Of a stretch of 22,814 nt of DNA, positions 7,394 to 15,747 are shown piece by piece. Each line of letters begins with the position of its first letter. The first letter of the stretch is position 1. Both the position numbers and the translations under genes were made by a program. The DNA comes from JBOGUF01 sp050696075 (GTDB taxonomy: Bacteria > Chloroflexota > Chloroflexia > Thermomicrobiales > UBA6265): the NCBI GenBank assembly GCA_050696075.1, contig JBOGUF010000093.1:1-22814 (forward strand), given 5' to 3'. The notes under the pieces were generated by a model, which saw only the letters and a program-made list of their open reading frames with translations, made no database searches and was not told where the DNA came from.

Positions 7394-8615
7394 CTCGGTT
7401 CTCCAACAATTCCCCCGTCGCAATCTCGCCAACTATCCGCAGGCCCTCGTCGATCTGGTCGTCGGCGACGAATGAGTACGACAGGCGAATCTGGTTGGCG
7501 CCGCGGTTGTCCGGGTAGCAGGTGGCGCCGGCCAGGTACTCGACGCCGCGCTCACGCGCCATCGGCAACATACAGGTCGCGTCGATGCCGTCAGGAAAGG
7601 TGACCCAAATGAAGAAACCGCCGTCCGGCCGTGTCCAGGTCGTGCCGTTCGGCATGTGGCGCTCCAGCGCGGCGAGCATAAGGTCCCGGCGTCGCCGGTA
7701 CGTCTCGATCAAGCGGTCGATGTGATCGTCTAGGTGCGCCGGAATCCACTCGGCGGCAACGTGGGAACCGAAGACGTTGGTGCAGCCGTCGATCTTCAGC
7801 ACGGAGAGCTTGGTGATGATCTCCGCCGGCCCCACCAGCCAGCCCAACCGCATCCCCGCGCCCATGATCTTCGAGAAGGTGCCGAGGTAGAGGATCGAGC
7901 CGGAGTCGTCGAGCGTGTAGATCGGCGGGATCCGCTCACCCGCGAACCGCAGGTCGTGGTAGGCGTCGTCTTCGAGGATCAGCGTGCCGTGCTCCCGCGC
8001 CAGCTCGACGATGCGCTTCCGCCGCTCAACCGTCGTCGAGATGCCGCTCGGGTTCTGGAAGTTCGGGATGAGGTAGATCAGCTTGGGTTGGATGCCGTCG
8101 GATCGCAGCCGCGCCAGGGTGCGCTCAAGCGCCGTCGTATCGGTACCCTCGTCGTCGAGCGCGACCGTGTCGGCCTTCCCGTGGAGGTTGTTGAGCGCGT
8201 AGAGGAAGCCCATCCAGGTCGGCGCCTCGACGACGACCGTGTCCCCTGGATCGACCAGCAGATCGAGCACCAGCGCAACGGCCTGCGACCCACCGGCCGT
8301 GATGAGAACGTTCTCGGATGTCGCCTCGATTCCCTGATCCCGCCGCAGCTTCTCGATCAGGACGTCGACCAACGGCGGTGCGCCGGTCGCCTTCCCGTAT
8401 TGCAACGCCCACCGGCCATCCTTCTCCATCGCCCGCGCCGTCGCTTCGGCGACCTCCCGCGCCGGCAGGGACGCCGGGTCCGGAAAGCCGAAGCTGAACG
8501 AGATGAGGTTGGCCGCCTTGCGCGGGTCGCCGATGCGCGGCGCGGGCAAATCCTTGCTGCGGGTCGACAACAAGGCGTCGAGTCGATGATGCTGGCGGGG
8601 TGGGCTCTGAACCAT
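7386..8615 (-). CDS. PLP-dependent class I/II aminotransferase (2-aminoadipate/LysN-like)
   Basis: Fold-type I aminotransferase of 409 residues. Visible motifs: TAGGSQAVALVLDLL (106-120, phosphate-binding start), the cofactor-binding FQNPSG (186-191) and EDDAYHDLRF (215-224) segments, the Schiff-base lysine K249 in GTFSKIMGAGMRLGW, and a substrate-carboxylate arginine R377 in NQIRLSYS. The closest relatives by eye are the LysN/2-aminoadipate and MocR-related branch (multi-substrate aminotransferases using 2-oxoglutarate); no DNA-binding domain is present. Substrate not assignable. I use the ATG at 8615, preceded by AGAGGAG at 8 nt. The frame is open to 8894, but that part overlaps the divergent gene region and the promoter at 8665-8693. 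The stop codon lies in an inverted-repeat arm. Confidence 0.9.
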   Translation of the reverse strand: MVQSPPRQHHRLDALLSTRSKDLPAPRIGDPRKAANLISFSFGFPDPASLPAREVAEATARAMEKDGRWALQYGKATGAPPLVDVLIEKLRRDQGIEATSENVLITAGGSQAVALVLDLLVDPGDTVVVEAPTWMGFLYALNNLHGKADTVALDDEGTDTTALERTLARLRSDGIQPKLIYLIPNFQNPSGISTTVERRKRIVELAREHGTLILEDDAYHDLRFAGERIPPIYTLDDSGSILYLGTFSKIMGAGMRLGWLVGPAEIITKLSVLKIDGCTNVFGSHVAAEWIPAHLDDHIDRLIETYRRRRDLMLAALERHMPNGTTWTRPDGGFFIWVTFPDGIDATCMLPMARERGVEYLAGATCYPDNRGANQIRLSYSFVADDQIDEGLRIVGEIATGELLENRVV

Positions 8616-8664
8616 CCGAGGGGCTCCTCTGCTTGGGCTGGCGAACAGTTCGATCTGGCCGCCG

Positions 8665-8693
8665 ATTGTACGGGGGGCACGAAGGGGCGGCAA
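8665..8693 (-). promoter_or_regulatory. Probable promoter of the aminotransferase gene
   Basis: On the minus strand TTGCCG (8693-8688) is followed after 17 bp by TACAAT (8670-8665), giving a leader of about 43 nt to the ATG at 8615. The same TACAAT hexamer serves the hem operon. It supports the downstream start and argues against the longer frame. Confidence 0.55.
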
Positions 8694-8762
8694 CGACGCG
8701 GCCTTAGCAGGGGCGCACAAGTCAAACGCGCATCTTCTGTCAACCGGCACGGTGGGGTGCGA

Positions 8763-8771
8763 TGGTAGAAT
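8763..8771 (+). promoter_or_regulatory. Possible extended -10 promoter of the FNR gene
   Basis: TGG followed by TAGAAT (8766-8771) makes an extended -10, about 70 bp before the GTG start at 8842. No good -35 is found at 16-18 bp. Confidence 0.38.
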
Positions 8772-8841
8772 GGCCGCTGTGCGCAACGCCGCGCCCCTTT
8801 TCCGCGACCGATCGAGCCAACTTCGCAGGAGATTCGCAAGC

Positions 8842-9918
8842 GTGAGCGACGGTTTCGGCCTTTCCGCCAACGGCAGCGGAGCGGCCAACGACATCTACGA
8901 CATCACGATCATCGGGGCCGGTCCGACCGGACTCTTCGCGGCGTTTTACGCCGGCATGCGCGGCGCGCGCACCCAAATCATCGACTCGCTCGAAGAACCG
9001 GGCGGCGCCTTGACCGCAATCTACCCGGAGAAATACATCTACGACGTCGCCGGTTTCCCCAAGGTACTTGCCAAGGACTTCGTCGAGCAGATGGTGCTGC
9101 AAGCGATGCGGGATCAGCCCGACCTCCGCTTGAAGGAAGAAGTCACCGGGCTCGAACGGCTGGAGAGCGGCATCATCAAGCTGACGACCAGCAAGACGGT
9201 GCGCTACAGCAAGACGGTCATCATCTGCGCTGGCGTCGGCGCCTTCGAGCCGAAGCGGATCGACGCGCCCGGCATCGCCGAACTGGAAGGCAAGGGTGTC
9301 CACTACTTCGCCAAGCGCATCGAGGACTTCCGGGACAAAGAGGTCGTCATCGTCGGCGGCGGCGACTCGGCGGTCGATTGGGCCGTCACGCTCGAACCGA
9401 TCGCCAAGCACGTCACCGTGATCCACCGCTCTAAATTCCGCGCCCATGAGAAGACGGTGCGCGAGCTCGAGGAGTCGACCTGCGACCTGCACTTCCCCGG
9501 CTGCGAGACAGTCGCGGTCCACACCGGCGACGACGGGCGGCTCGCCGCCTACACCTTCAAGACCGCCGCCGGTGAAGAACGGACGATCCCCGCCGAGGAA
9601 TTGATCGTCGCCATCGGGTTCGTCGCCGACCTCGGGCCGCTTAAGACCTGGGGTTTCGAGATTCAGCGCAACCAGATCGTCGTCGACAAGATCACAATGG
9701 AGACGAACATCCCCGGCGTCTACGGCGCGGGCGACATCGTCGCCTACCCTGCCAAGTTCAAGCTGATTGCGACCGGCGCCGCCGAGGCGGTCACCGCCGT
9801 CAACCACGCCGTCACCTACTACGATCCGAAGGCACGGCTCGACCCCGGCCACTCGACCAACATCATGGCTAAGCAGGAAGCCGAGCGGGAGGCCGCCGCG
9901 GTCGGCGCGGCCACCTAA
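8842..9918 (+). CDS. Ferredoxin/flavodoxin-NADP+ reductase, thioredoxin-reductase type
   Basis: FAD- and NADPH-binding oxidoreductase of 358 residues. The FAD dinucleotide motif is IIGAGPTG (23-30), the NADPH motif is VVIVGGGDSAVDWA (168-181) with the phosphate-contacting HRSKFRAHE at 195-203, and the second FAD motif is GVYGAGDI (292-299). There is no CxxC redox pair, so it is not a thioredoxin reductase. It matches the YumC/TrxR-like FNR family, which passes electrons between NADPH and ferredoxin or flavodoxin. GTG start at 8842 with AGGAGA 9 nt upstream; the frame extends to an ATG at 8752 but the extra 30 residues lack support. Divergent from the aminotransferase. No ferredoxin gene is nearby. 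Confidence 0.93.
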   Translation: MSDGFGLSANGSGAANDIYDITIIGAGPTGLFAAFYAGMRGARTQIIDSLEEPGGALTAIYPEKYIYDVAGFPKVLAKDFVEQMVLQAMRDQPDLRLKEEVTGLERLESGIIKLTTSKTVRYSKTVIICAGVGAFEPKRIDAPGIAELEGKGVHYFAKRIEDFRDKEVVIVGGGDSAVDWAVTLEPIAKHVTVIHRSKFRAHEKTVRELEESTCDLHFPGCETVAVHTGDDGRLAAYTFKTAAGEERTIPAEELIVAIGFVADLGPLKTWGFEIQRNQIVVDKITMETNIPGVYGAGDIVAYPAKFKLIATGAAEAVTAVNHAVTYYDPKARLDPGHSTNIMAKQEAEREAAAVGAAT

Positions 9919-9956
9919 AACGTGCCCGCCTCGCGTCATACCGCCCGCCCCGCCCG

Positions 9957-10051
9957 TCATGCCGATCGTTCCCTTCGTCATGCCGATCGCGGAGAGGCAT
10001 CGCGCCCGCGCGACGGACAGATGAGCGATTCCTCGTTCCTCGGAATGACGG
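9957..10051. repeat. TCATGCCGATCG / CCTCGGAATGACGG palindrome
   Basis: TCATGCCGATCG is present at 9957 and 9978, and the approximate complement CCTCGGAATGACGG at 10038-10051, with GAGGCATCG and CGATTCCTCG inside. Same family as 2125-2256. It lies between the FNR stop and the MFS ribosome-binding site. Confidence 0.7.
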
Positions 10052-10094
10052 AGAGGGTCGAAACGGCGGCTCCGCGGTCTCGGAGGACCGGTCG

Positions 10095-11345
10095 TTGATC
10101 ACCGAGTCGCCCGCTGCTGACGGCCTGGTACGAGACGCCCCCGTCGGCCGAACCGACCCACCTCCGGGAGCATCGCTAGCCGCCGCGTTGATGCCGCGCT
10201 GGCTGCTTGGTCTGATGTTCGGGGTCTTCCTTGGACTCGGCATCCTCGACGGTGGTGGTGGCGTCGTCTGGTCGGACGTGATCGACGCCTTCGAGGTCTC
10301 GAAGGGCCTCTTCGGCTTCGCCAGCGGGCTTGGTCTGGTCGTCGCCTTCCCGATCCTCGTCTTCGGCGGGCGGCTGGCCGATCGCTTCGATAAACGCTCG
10401 CTCCTCGCCGTCTCCTCCGCCTGCCTCGCGCTAGCGGCGCTCGGGTTTACCGTCGCCGGCGGCGCCGTCGCCTTGATCCTGTTGCTTGCCGCGCGCGGCA
10501 TCGGCGTCAGCCTGCTCGACCTGTCCAACAACGCGCTCGCCATGGACTACCAGCGGGAGAGCGGACGGCACATTATGGGTCCGCTGCACGCCAGCTACAG
10601 CGCTGGCGGCTTGATCGGCGCATTGGTCGTCTGGCTGATCTTTGCCGCCGGCGGCGGGTATCGTGCGGTCTACGCGATGATCGCGGCCGCCTTTCTCGTC
10701 ATCGCGATCGCCGCCCTGCGTCAACGCCGGCAATACGCGCCGCCATCCCGCGACCACGCGGCCGACGTCTCGCCGATCCTGGCGCTGCGGCTGTTGCGCA
10801 ACCGGGAGTTGCGCGCACTCGCCATCATCTGCGCGTTCTGCATCTTCGGCGAAGTGCTGGTGATCCAATGGGCCAGCATCTACCTGCGCGACGAGCGGGA
10901 ACTCTCCGCGACCGTCGCCGTCGTCGCCCTCTCGTTATATGGCGCAACGATGTTTACCGGGCGCGTCGCCAATGGGCCGCTCACCCACCGCCTCGGCGCG
11001 CGGAAAGCGCTTGTCCTGCAAGGGCTGACGACGGTGGCTGGCGGTGTGTTGATCGCCGCCGGTGGCTCAGTCGCGCTCGCGATTGTGGGCGCGGGCATTG
11101 TCGGCTTGGGATTGGCCGGCCAGATTCCGACGGCGCTCAGCGTCGCCGGGGCGGCCAACCCCCGGACCCCCGGTGCCGCGACCGGCGCCGTGCTGATGGT
11201 GGGCTACATCGGTCTGGCATCCGCCCCGTTCGCCGCCGGCCTGATCGCGACCGTCGCCTCGACGCGCGCCGTCATGGCCGGTATCGCCATCGTCGGCGCG
11301 TTGGTCGTCACGGTTGCCTCGACATTGCCTCAGAGCGATCGGTAG
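10095..11345 (+). CDS. Major facilitator superfamily transporter
   Basis: Integral membrane protein of 416 residues with about 12 predicted helices and a central cytoplasmic loop near 215-235 (RQRRQYAPPSRDHAADVSP). The MFS motif A is present after helix 2 as GGRLADRFDKRS, and a degenerate copy GPLTHRLGARKALV follows in the second half. The substrate cannot be read from the sequence. The short N-terminal tail is Pro/Ala-rich. The TTG start at 10095 is well supported by GGAGG at 10082-10086 with 8 nt spacing. Convergent with the URO-D-like gene; the two stops are 34 bp apart. Not linked to the haem operon by layout. Confidence 0.9.
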   Translation: MITESPAADGLVRDAPVGRTDPPPGASLAAALMPRWLLGLMFGVFLGLGILDGGGGVVWSDVIDAFEVSKGLFGFASGLGLVVAFPILVFGGRLADRFDKRSLLAVSSACLALAALGFTVAGGAVALILLLAARGIGVSLLDLSNNALAMDYQRESGRHIMGPLHASYSAGGLIGALVVWLIFAAGGGYRAVYAMIAAAFLVIAIAALRQRRQYAPPSRDHAADVSPILALRLLRNRELRALAIICAFCIFGEVLVIQWASIYLRDERELSATVAVVALSLYGATMFTGRVANGPLTHRLGARKALVLQGLTTVAGGVLIAAGGSVALAIVGAGIVGLGLAGQIPTALSVAGAANPRTPGAATGAVLMVGYIGLASAPFAAGLIATVASTRAVMAGIAIVGALVVTVASTLPQSDR

Positions 11346-11367
11346 GGGCGGTCCCATATGTCCGCCC
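11346..11367. terminator. Hairpin in the convergent gap, possible bidirectional terminator
   Basis: GGGCGG (11346-11351) and CCGCCC (11362-11367) form a 6 bp GC stem with a 10-base loop between two convergent stop codons. There is no T-run, so intrinsic termination is only possible, not shown. Confidence 0.35.
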
Positions 11368-11379
11368 TCGTTCCAAACG

Positions 11380-12381
11380 CTAATCGATATCCAACTGCTC
11401 GACGACTTCGCGGGCGTAGTTCAGCCACTTTTCGTCGGTGTCGTCCGGCACGGAGCAGCCGTTGGCGAGGATGAACTTGCGACCACCGGTTTGGGCGACC
11501 GCATCCTCCGCTTCCGCCAGGATCGTTTCCTCAGGCCCGTTCGAAAGCGCGCCGAACTCGTTCCAACCGCCCATCAGGCATTTGCTGGTCATGCCGCGGG
11601 CTTCCCGCAGACTGGGCCCAGCGATGCGGTCAGACCAGCTCAACACCTGCACCGGGTAGTCGAGGACGAGGTCGAAGTGGAGGTCTCTCTCGCCGTGGAC
11701 GTGGAGGACGTTAAGCCAGCCGTTGACCGCGCCTTGCAGGGCGATCAAGTCGTAGGGCCGGCCGAACTCGCGGTACTGCGGCTCCGACATGATCTCCTTG
11801 GTGCAGCCCTGGAGCGCGAAGAAGACACCGTCCGCCCCGGCTTCGATCACGTCGCGGATGTGGGCGCGGAGGTTCTCGGCGATCACGCTCAACGCCTCGT
11901 GGAGCACCGTCGGCGACTCCCGCGCGTGGGCGAAGAGACGCTCCCGGTCGGCGGCGAAGTTGAGCGCCTCGCAGAGCGGGTTGAAGAGCGTAACGATAAT
12001 CGGCACTTCATACCCGATTTCATCGCGCAGCGCCCGCACCGACTCCGCCCGCTGGGTGAAGAACCGGGACCGCTCGACGTCGATCGGCTCGATCAGCCGC
12101 CAGTCGTTCGGTTCCTGGATCGACGTCCGGGGAAACGGGTACGGGAGGTCGGGCATGATCTTGAGGATGTCGAGGTCGAACGTCTCGTCGAAGAAGTGGA
12201 GCGTCGCCTCGGCGAGTGCGCGGCCCGACCCTTCCGGCTGAAAGTGGTGCCAGAAGCAGATCGGCAGCCGGTCGACCGGCTCGCCCCGCACCGCCGCCAT
12301 TACGCGCTCGGTGCGCGTCATCTCGTCGAAGACAAAGCCGTTGCCGGCCGAGGCACGCCCCGCACCCGAGCGTGATGCCAT
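11380..12381 (-). CDS. Uroporphyrinogen-decarboxylase-superfamily protein (MtaA/CmuA-like, not HemE)
   Basis: TIM-barrel protein of 333 residues in the URO-D superfamily (COG0407 type). Family features are the N-terminal MTRTERVMAAVRGEPVDRLP, the ALQGCTKEIMSEPQYREFG segment and the C-terminal ILANGCSVPDDTDEKWLN. It lacks the RQAGR arginine pair and the FADIMLP aspartate segment that bind and decarboxylate uroporphyrinogen in HemE (both present in the hemE of this window), so it is not a haem enzyme. Paralogues of this type act on methyl-corrinoid or methyl-coenzyme substrates or are uncharacterised; no corrinoid protein gene is adjacent. ATG start at 12381 with GGAGGAG at 8 nt. The first ~20 residues before MTRTERV are extra relative to relatives, so the second ATG (codon 21) is a possible alternative start. 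Confidence 0.88.
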   Translation of the reverse strand: MASRSGAGRASAGNGFVFDEMTRTERVMAAVRGEPVDRLPICFWHHFQPEGSGRALAEATLHFFDETFDLDILKIMPDLPYPFPRTSIQEPNDWRLIEPIDVERSRFFTQRAESVRALRDEIGYEVPIIVTLFNPLCEALNFAADRERLFAHARESPTVLHEALSVIAENLRAHIRDVIEAGADGVFFALQGCTKEIMSEPQYREFGRPYDLIALQGAVNGWLNVLHVHGERDLHFDLVLDYPVQVLSWSDRIAGPSLREARGMTSKCLMGGWNEFGALSNGPEETILAEAEDAVAQTGGRKFILANGCSVPDDTDEKWLNYAREVVEQLDID

Positions 12382-12435
12382 CGCACGCGCTCCTCCCCTG
12401 CATACCGCACGCCAACGCGGCGGCTATCCTAGCAT

Positions 12436-12647
12436 AGGCGTTAGGCGTTAGAGCGTGTTTGCACACCGTCATCCGGCGGCGGCGGGTGCCCCGTCGTCAT
12501 GCTGAGGCAGCGAAGCATCCCCCGGCGAAGCCGGTCCTGCGTGCCGCCGCTGCGCTTCGCGCGGGGATGCTTCGGCTGCGCCTCAGCATGACGGGGTTTT
12601 GCAAACAGGCCCCAGGGGTTAGGGGTTACGTTGTCTCTCCTAACGCC
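12436..12647. repeat. Composite nested palindrome with heptamers at its ends
   Basis: Outermost are two AGGCGTT units at 12436-12449 and the complementary CTAACGCC at 12640-12647, with two AGGGGTT units at 12614-12627. Inside, TGTTTGCA (12456-12463) pairs with TGCAAACA (12600-12607). Inside that, the 34-base arms 12489-12522 and 12563-12596 pair with small indels, with a GC-rich core between them. It fills the spacer between trpS and the URO-D-like gene and supplies the trpS stop. Confidence 0.85.
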
Positions 12648-13704
12648 CAAGCATCAACCCCATGCGGTCGCGGACGAGGTCCATCTTGGCACTGGCTTGG
12701 GCGCGGGCACGCTCGGCGCCATCTCGTAGAACGTCGCGGGTGAAGCTGGGGTCCGCCTCGAGCTCGGGGAGGCGTTGCCGGATCGGCCGGAGCGACTCGA
12801 CGATCAGTTCGCCGAGCGCCTGCTTGAAGGCGCCATACCCCTTGCCCACGAACTGCTGCTCAACCTCATACACGCTCTGCCCGCTGAACAACGAGTAGAT
12901 CGAGAGCAGATTCGAGATGGCCGGCTTCTCGGGGCCGGCCGTGACGTCGGATCCGGAGTCGGTGACGGCCCGTCTGATCTTGCGGATGATTGCGTCCGGG
13001 TCGTCAGTGAGGTTGATCTTGCTGTTTGGCCCGCCGGTACTCTTGCTCATCTTCTTGGTCGGCTCGTCGAGCGACATGATCCGCGCGCCCTCCGGCTTGA
13101 TATCCGGCTTGGGCACGACGAACGTCTCGCCATAGCGGGCGTTGAACCGCTCGGCAATGTCCCGCGTAATCTCGACGTGCTGCTTCTGATCCTCCCCCAC
13201 CGGCACCAGATCGGCGTCGTAGAGGAGGATGTCGGCCGCCTGGAGCACGGGGTAGGTGAAGAGCGCGGCAGAAACGGCTTCGTCCTTGTCGCCCGCCTTG
13301 TCCTTGAACTGGGTCATGCGCCGCAGCTCGCCGAATTGGGTGACGGAACTCAGCATCCAGCTCAGCTCGGCGTGCTCGGTCACGTCCGCCTGCGCGAAGA
13401 GGATCGACTGCGCCGGGTCGATTCCGGACGCGAGCAAGGTGTTGGCCATCGTGATCGTGTCGGCCATGAGCCCATCGCGCGTGGTCGGCAAGGTCAACGC
13501 GTGTAGGTTGACGATGCAGAAGACATTGTCGTAACTCGCCTGCTGGTTGACCCAGTTGCGGATCGCCCCGAGGTAGTTGCCGATGTGACTGGTCCCGGAC
13601 GGCTTGATACCGGATAGGACCCGCTGTCGCCGGGTCGCCGGCCGCCGCGCCGTCCGTTGCTCCTCGAGTTGCTCGATCACCATGCTTCGTCCGCGTCCTT
13701 CCAC
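12640..13704 (-). CDS. trpS: Tryptophanyl-tRNA synthetase
   Basis: Class Ic aminoacyl-tRNA synthetase charging tRNA-Trp, 354 residues (typical ~330-350). The HIGH-type signature is GTSHIGN (37-43), GEDQKQHVEI is at 170-179 and the KMSKS loop is exact at 218-222; the C-terminal anticodon-binding helices follow. Start: GTG at 13704 with GAGG 8 nt upstream; ATG at 13683 would remove seven residues and is an alternative. The TAG stop lies in a repeat arm (GGCGTTAG). It follows the PhoR-like kinase on the same strand after 183 bp, and has its own likely promoter. No T-box leader or trp-codon leader peptide is visible. Confidence 0.96.
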   Translation of the reverse strand: MEGRGRSMVIEQLEEQRTARRPATRRQRVLSGIKPSGTSHIGNYLGAIRNWVNQQASYDNVFCIVNLHALTLPTTRDGLMADTITMANTLLASGIDPAQSILFAQADVTEHAELSWMLSSVTQFGELRRMTQFKDKAGDKDEAVSAALFTYPVLQAADILLYDADLVPVGEDQKQHVEITRDIAERFNARYGETFVVPKPDIKPEGARIMSLDEPTKKMSKSTGGPNSKINLTDDPDAIIRKIRRAVTDSGSDVTAGPEKPAISNLLSIYSLFSGQSVYEVEQQFVGKGYGAFKQALGELIVESLRPIRQRLPELEADPSFTRDVLRDGAERARAQASAKMDLVRDRMGLMLGR

Positions 13705-13733
13705 ACTACGGGCCTCATGACGTCACGCGGCCG

Positions 13734-13763
13734 ATTATAGCCGTCCGGCGGCCGTGATGGCCA
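13734..13763 (-). promoter_or_regulatory. Probable trpS promoter
   Basis: On the minus strand a perfect TATAAT (13739-13734) follows TGGCCA (13763-13758) after 18 bp. The predicted leader is only about 20-45 nt. The -35 lies inside the hairpin at 13741-13771. Confidence 0.5.
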
Positions 13764-13771
13764 CCGGACGG
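13741..13771. terminator. Hairpin between phoR and trpS
   Basis: CCGTCCGG (13741-13748) pairs with CCGGACGG (13764-13771), and GGCC (13750-13753) with GGCC (13759-13762) around a 5-base loop: 12 pairs with one mismatch. It follows the phoR gene by about 115 bp and overlaps the trpS -35, so it could end phoR transcripts or bind a protein. No T-run. Confidence 0.4.
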
Positions 13772-13887
13772 TGGTGGGGGTGAGAACGGGGTTAGCGTGG
13801 GGACCGACTGTTCTGGGGATGGCCGGGCGCCGAAACCGACCCGCTTGCATCATAGAGATCGATTGTCGCCGACGCGTTAGATCGGCA

Positions 13888-15747
13888 TTAACGGCGCGTG
13901 ACGGAAGTCGCTCCCATCGGCAATGGCTCGATCCGCTCTCCCGCAAGCGGGATGGTGAAGGTGAACGTCGAGCCTTCGCCGAGCGTGCTGGTGGCCCACA
14001 CGGTTCCCTGGTGCGCCTGCACGATGTGCTTGGTGATCGCCAGGCCGAGTCCAGTGCCATCCGAACGCCGGGACTTGTCCGCTTTGTAGAAGCGCTCGAA
14101 GACGCGCGGCAACTCCTCCTCGTCGATGCCGACGCCAGTGTCAGCAACGGAGACCTCCACCATCTCGTCGGCGACGGTAGCACTTACCTCGATCCGGCCG
14201 CCGGTCGGCGTGAACTTGATCGCGTTGTGGACCAGATTGATGAGCACCTGCTCGATGCGGGCGCGATCGGCGGCCATTGTCGGCAACCCGTCCGGCACGA
14301 GGATGTCGAGCGTCAGCCCGGCGCGCTCGGTCTGCGGTCGCAGCCGTTCCGCGCCGTGCCGGAGGACCTCCGCTGAGTCGAGCGCCTCCAATTTCAACGT
14401 GACCCGGCCCGATTCGAGCCGGCCAAGGTCGAGCAGTTCGTTGACCAGGGCCGAGAGGCGATCGACCTCGCTGACGATGCGATGCAGGAAATCGGGCGCC
14501 ACCTCCGGGTCGCTCGCCGCGCCCGCTTCCAGCGTCTCGACGAGGGCGCGGATCGAGGCGAGCGGCGTCCGCAACTCGTGAGAGACATTGGCGACGAACT
14601 CCCGGCGTACCGATTCGAGCCGTCGCAGTTCGGTGATGTCACGCAAGACGACGACGCCCAAGACTTCGCCAGGCCCCGTCACCCGCTGCGCCGCCGCTTC
14701 AAGCACCTTGCGCCGTCGGCCAACCTCGATCGTGGCCCCGGTCACCTCACCCCCGTCCATCGCCTTCTGCAGGAGGTCCGCCAGCTCGTGATCGCGCGCC
14801 ACGACGACAAACGGTTGGCCGGCCGCCCATCTTGCCGACGCTTCGAGCATCCGGCTTGCCGCCGGGTTGAGATCGATCACGCGCTGCGAGGCATCGGTGA
14901 GGATGACACCGTCGCTCAAGTTCTGCACGATTGCCGCCAGGCGCTGACGCGACCGCTCACTGTCCCGAATCAATCCGCGGATGCGATCGGTCATCATGTT
15001 GAAGGCGTGGGCGAGGTCACCTAGCTCGCGCGTACTCGCGGGCCGCACCGCGACCTCGAGCCGACCAGAAGCGACCTGATTGGCGTGCCCGCGCAGTTCG
15101 TCGAGCGGCTCGGTGATGCGACGCGAGACGAAGATGCCGGCCGCCGCGACGAGCACCGCTGCAACGCCCGCCGCAATCGCCACGTCGCGTTGGACGCGGC
15201 GAATCGCGATATCAACCTCAACTAACGGCTGAGCCACCCGCGCCACCGCGCCCGAGTTGCCCGGAATCGGCGCCGCGACGTAGATGAACGCCTCATCGAG
15301 CGTGGAACTCGTCCGCTCCGACGATCCGAAGCCGCGTCGCAACGCCTCCTCGATTTCGGCGCGTCCGCCGTGGTTCTCCATCGTTCGCGGGTCGGCTTCA
15401 GAATCGCCGAGCACCGTGCCATCCTCGGCCACGATGGTGATCCGCGTGTCGACGTCCGCGCTCAGTTCCTTGACGAGCGGATCGACCGCCTCGATCGTAC
15501 CCTGATCGACGGCCGGCCCCACGGCGCGAGCGATGATCTGGACCTGGCGCTCCATCTGGTCGCGCAAGCGCTCGACGTAGAGGTCCTTGGCGGCAAAGAC
15601 GAGATAGGCGCCTAACGCCACCATGACGCCAAAGATGACCACGACGAGCGTCAACGCCAGCCGACCGCGCAGCGTCGCGGGCAACAAGCCGTCGAGCCAA
15701 GTTGGCACTGGCTGCCTATTCGGCGTGCGGGACGAATCGGTATCCAT
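13888..15747 (-). CDS. phoR: PhoR-type sensor histidine kinase (TM-sensor-TM-HAMP-PAS-HisKA-HATPase)
   Basis: About 619 residues. First transmembrane helix ~29-53, extracytoplasmic sensor ~54-188, second helix ~189-207, HAMP 208-260, PAS ~265-375, HisKA with H390 in NVSHELRTPLAS, and the ATPase domain with N-box INLVHNAIKFTP (503-514), G1 DTGVG (536-540) and G2 GTGLGLA (564-570). All motifs are intact. The order phoB-phoR and the HAMP-PAS-HisKA architecture match PhoPR/PhoBR phosphate-sensing kinases, but the signal is inference; no pst or phoU gene is in the window. Start: ATG at 15747 overlaps phoB by 32 bp; GTG at 15708, 7 bp after the phoB stop with a weak AGG, is an equal alternative. 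Confidence 0.92.
   Translation of the reverse strand: MDTDSSRTPNRQPVPTWLDGLLPATLRGRLALTLVVVIFGVMVALGAYLVFAAKDLYVERLRDQMERQVQIIARAVGPAVDQGTIEAVDPLVKELSADVDTRITIVAEDGTVLGDSEADPRTMENHGGRAEIEEALRRGFGSSERTSSTLDEAFIYVAAPIPGNSGAVARVAQPLVEVDIAIRRVQRDVAIAAGVAAVLVAAAGIFVSRRITEPLDELRGHANQVASGRLEVAVRPASTRELGDLAHAFNMMTDRIRGLIRDSERSRQRLAAIVQNLSDGVILTDASQRVIDLNPAASRMLEASARWAAGQPFVVVARDHELADLLQKAMDGGEVTGATIEVGRRRKVLEAAAQRVTGPGEVLGVVVLRDITELRRLESVRREFVANVSHELRTPLASIRALVETLEAGAASDPEVAPDFLHRIVSEVDRLSALVNELLDLGRLESGRVTLKLEALDSAEVLRHGAERLRPQTERAGLTLDILVPDGLPTMAADRARIEQVLINLVHNAIKFTPTGGRIEVSATVADEMVEVSVADTGVGIDEEELPRVFERFYKADKSRRSDGTGLGLAITKHIVQAHQGTVWATSTLGEGSTFTFTIPLAGERIEPLPMGATSVTRR

Noticed and set aside
8616..8894. 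93-codon N-terminal extension of the aminotransferase
   Set aside because: It overlaps the FNR leader and the probable TTGCCG-17-TACAAT promoter; the ATG at 8615 has a good SD and fits family length.
13684..13760. Possible T-box or trp attenuator upstream of trpS
   Set aside because: No T-box consensus, no trp-codon leader peptide, and the predicted leader is only ~20-45 nt.
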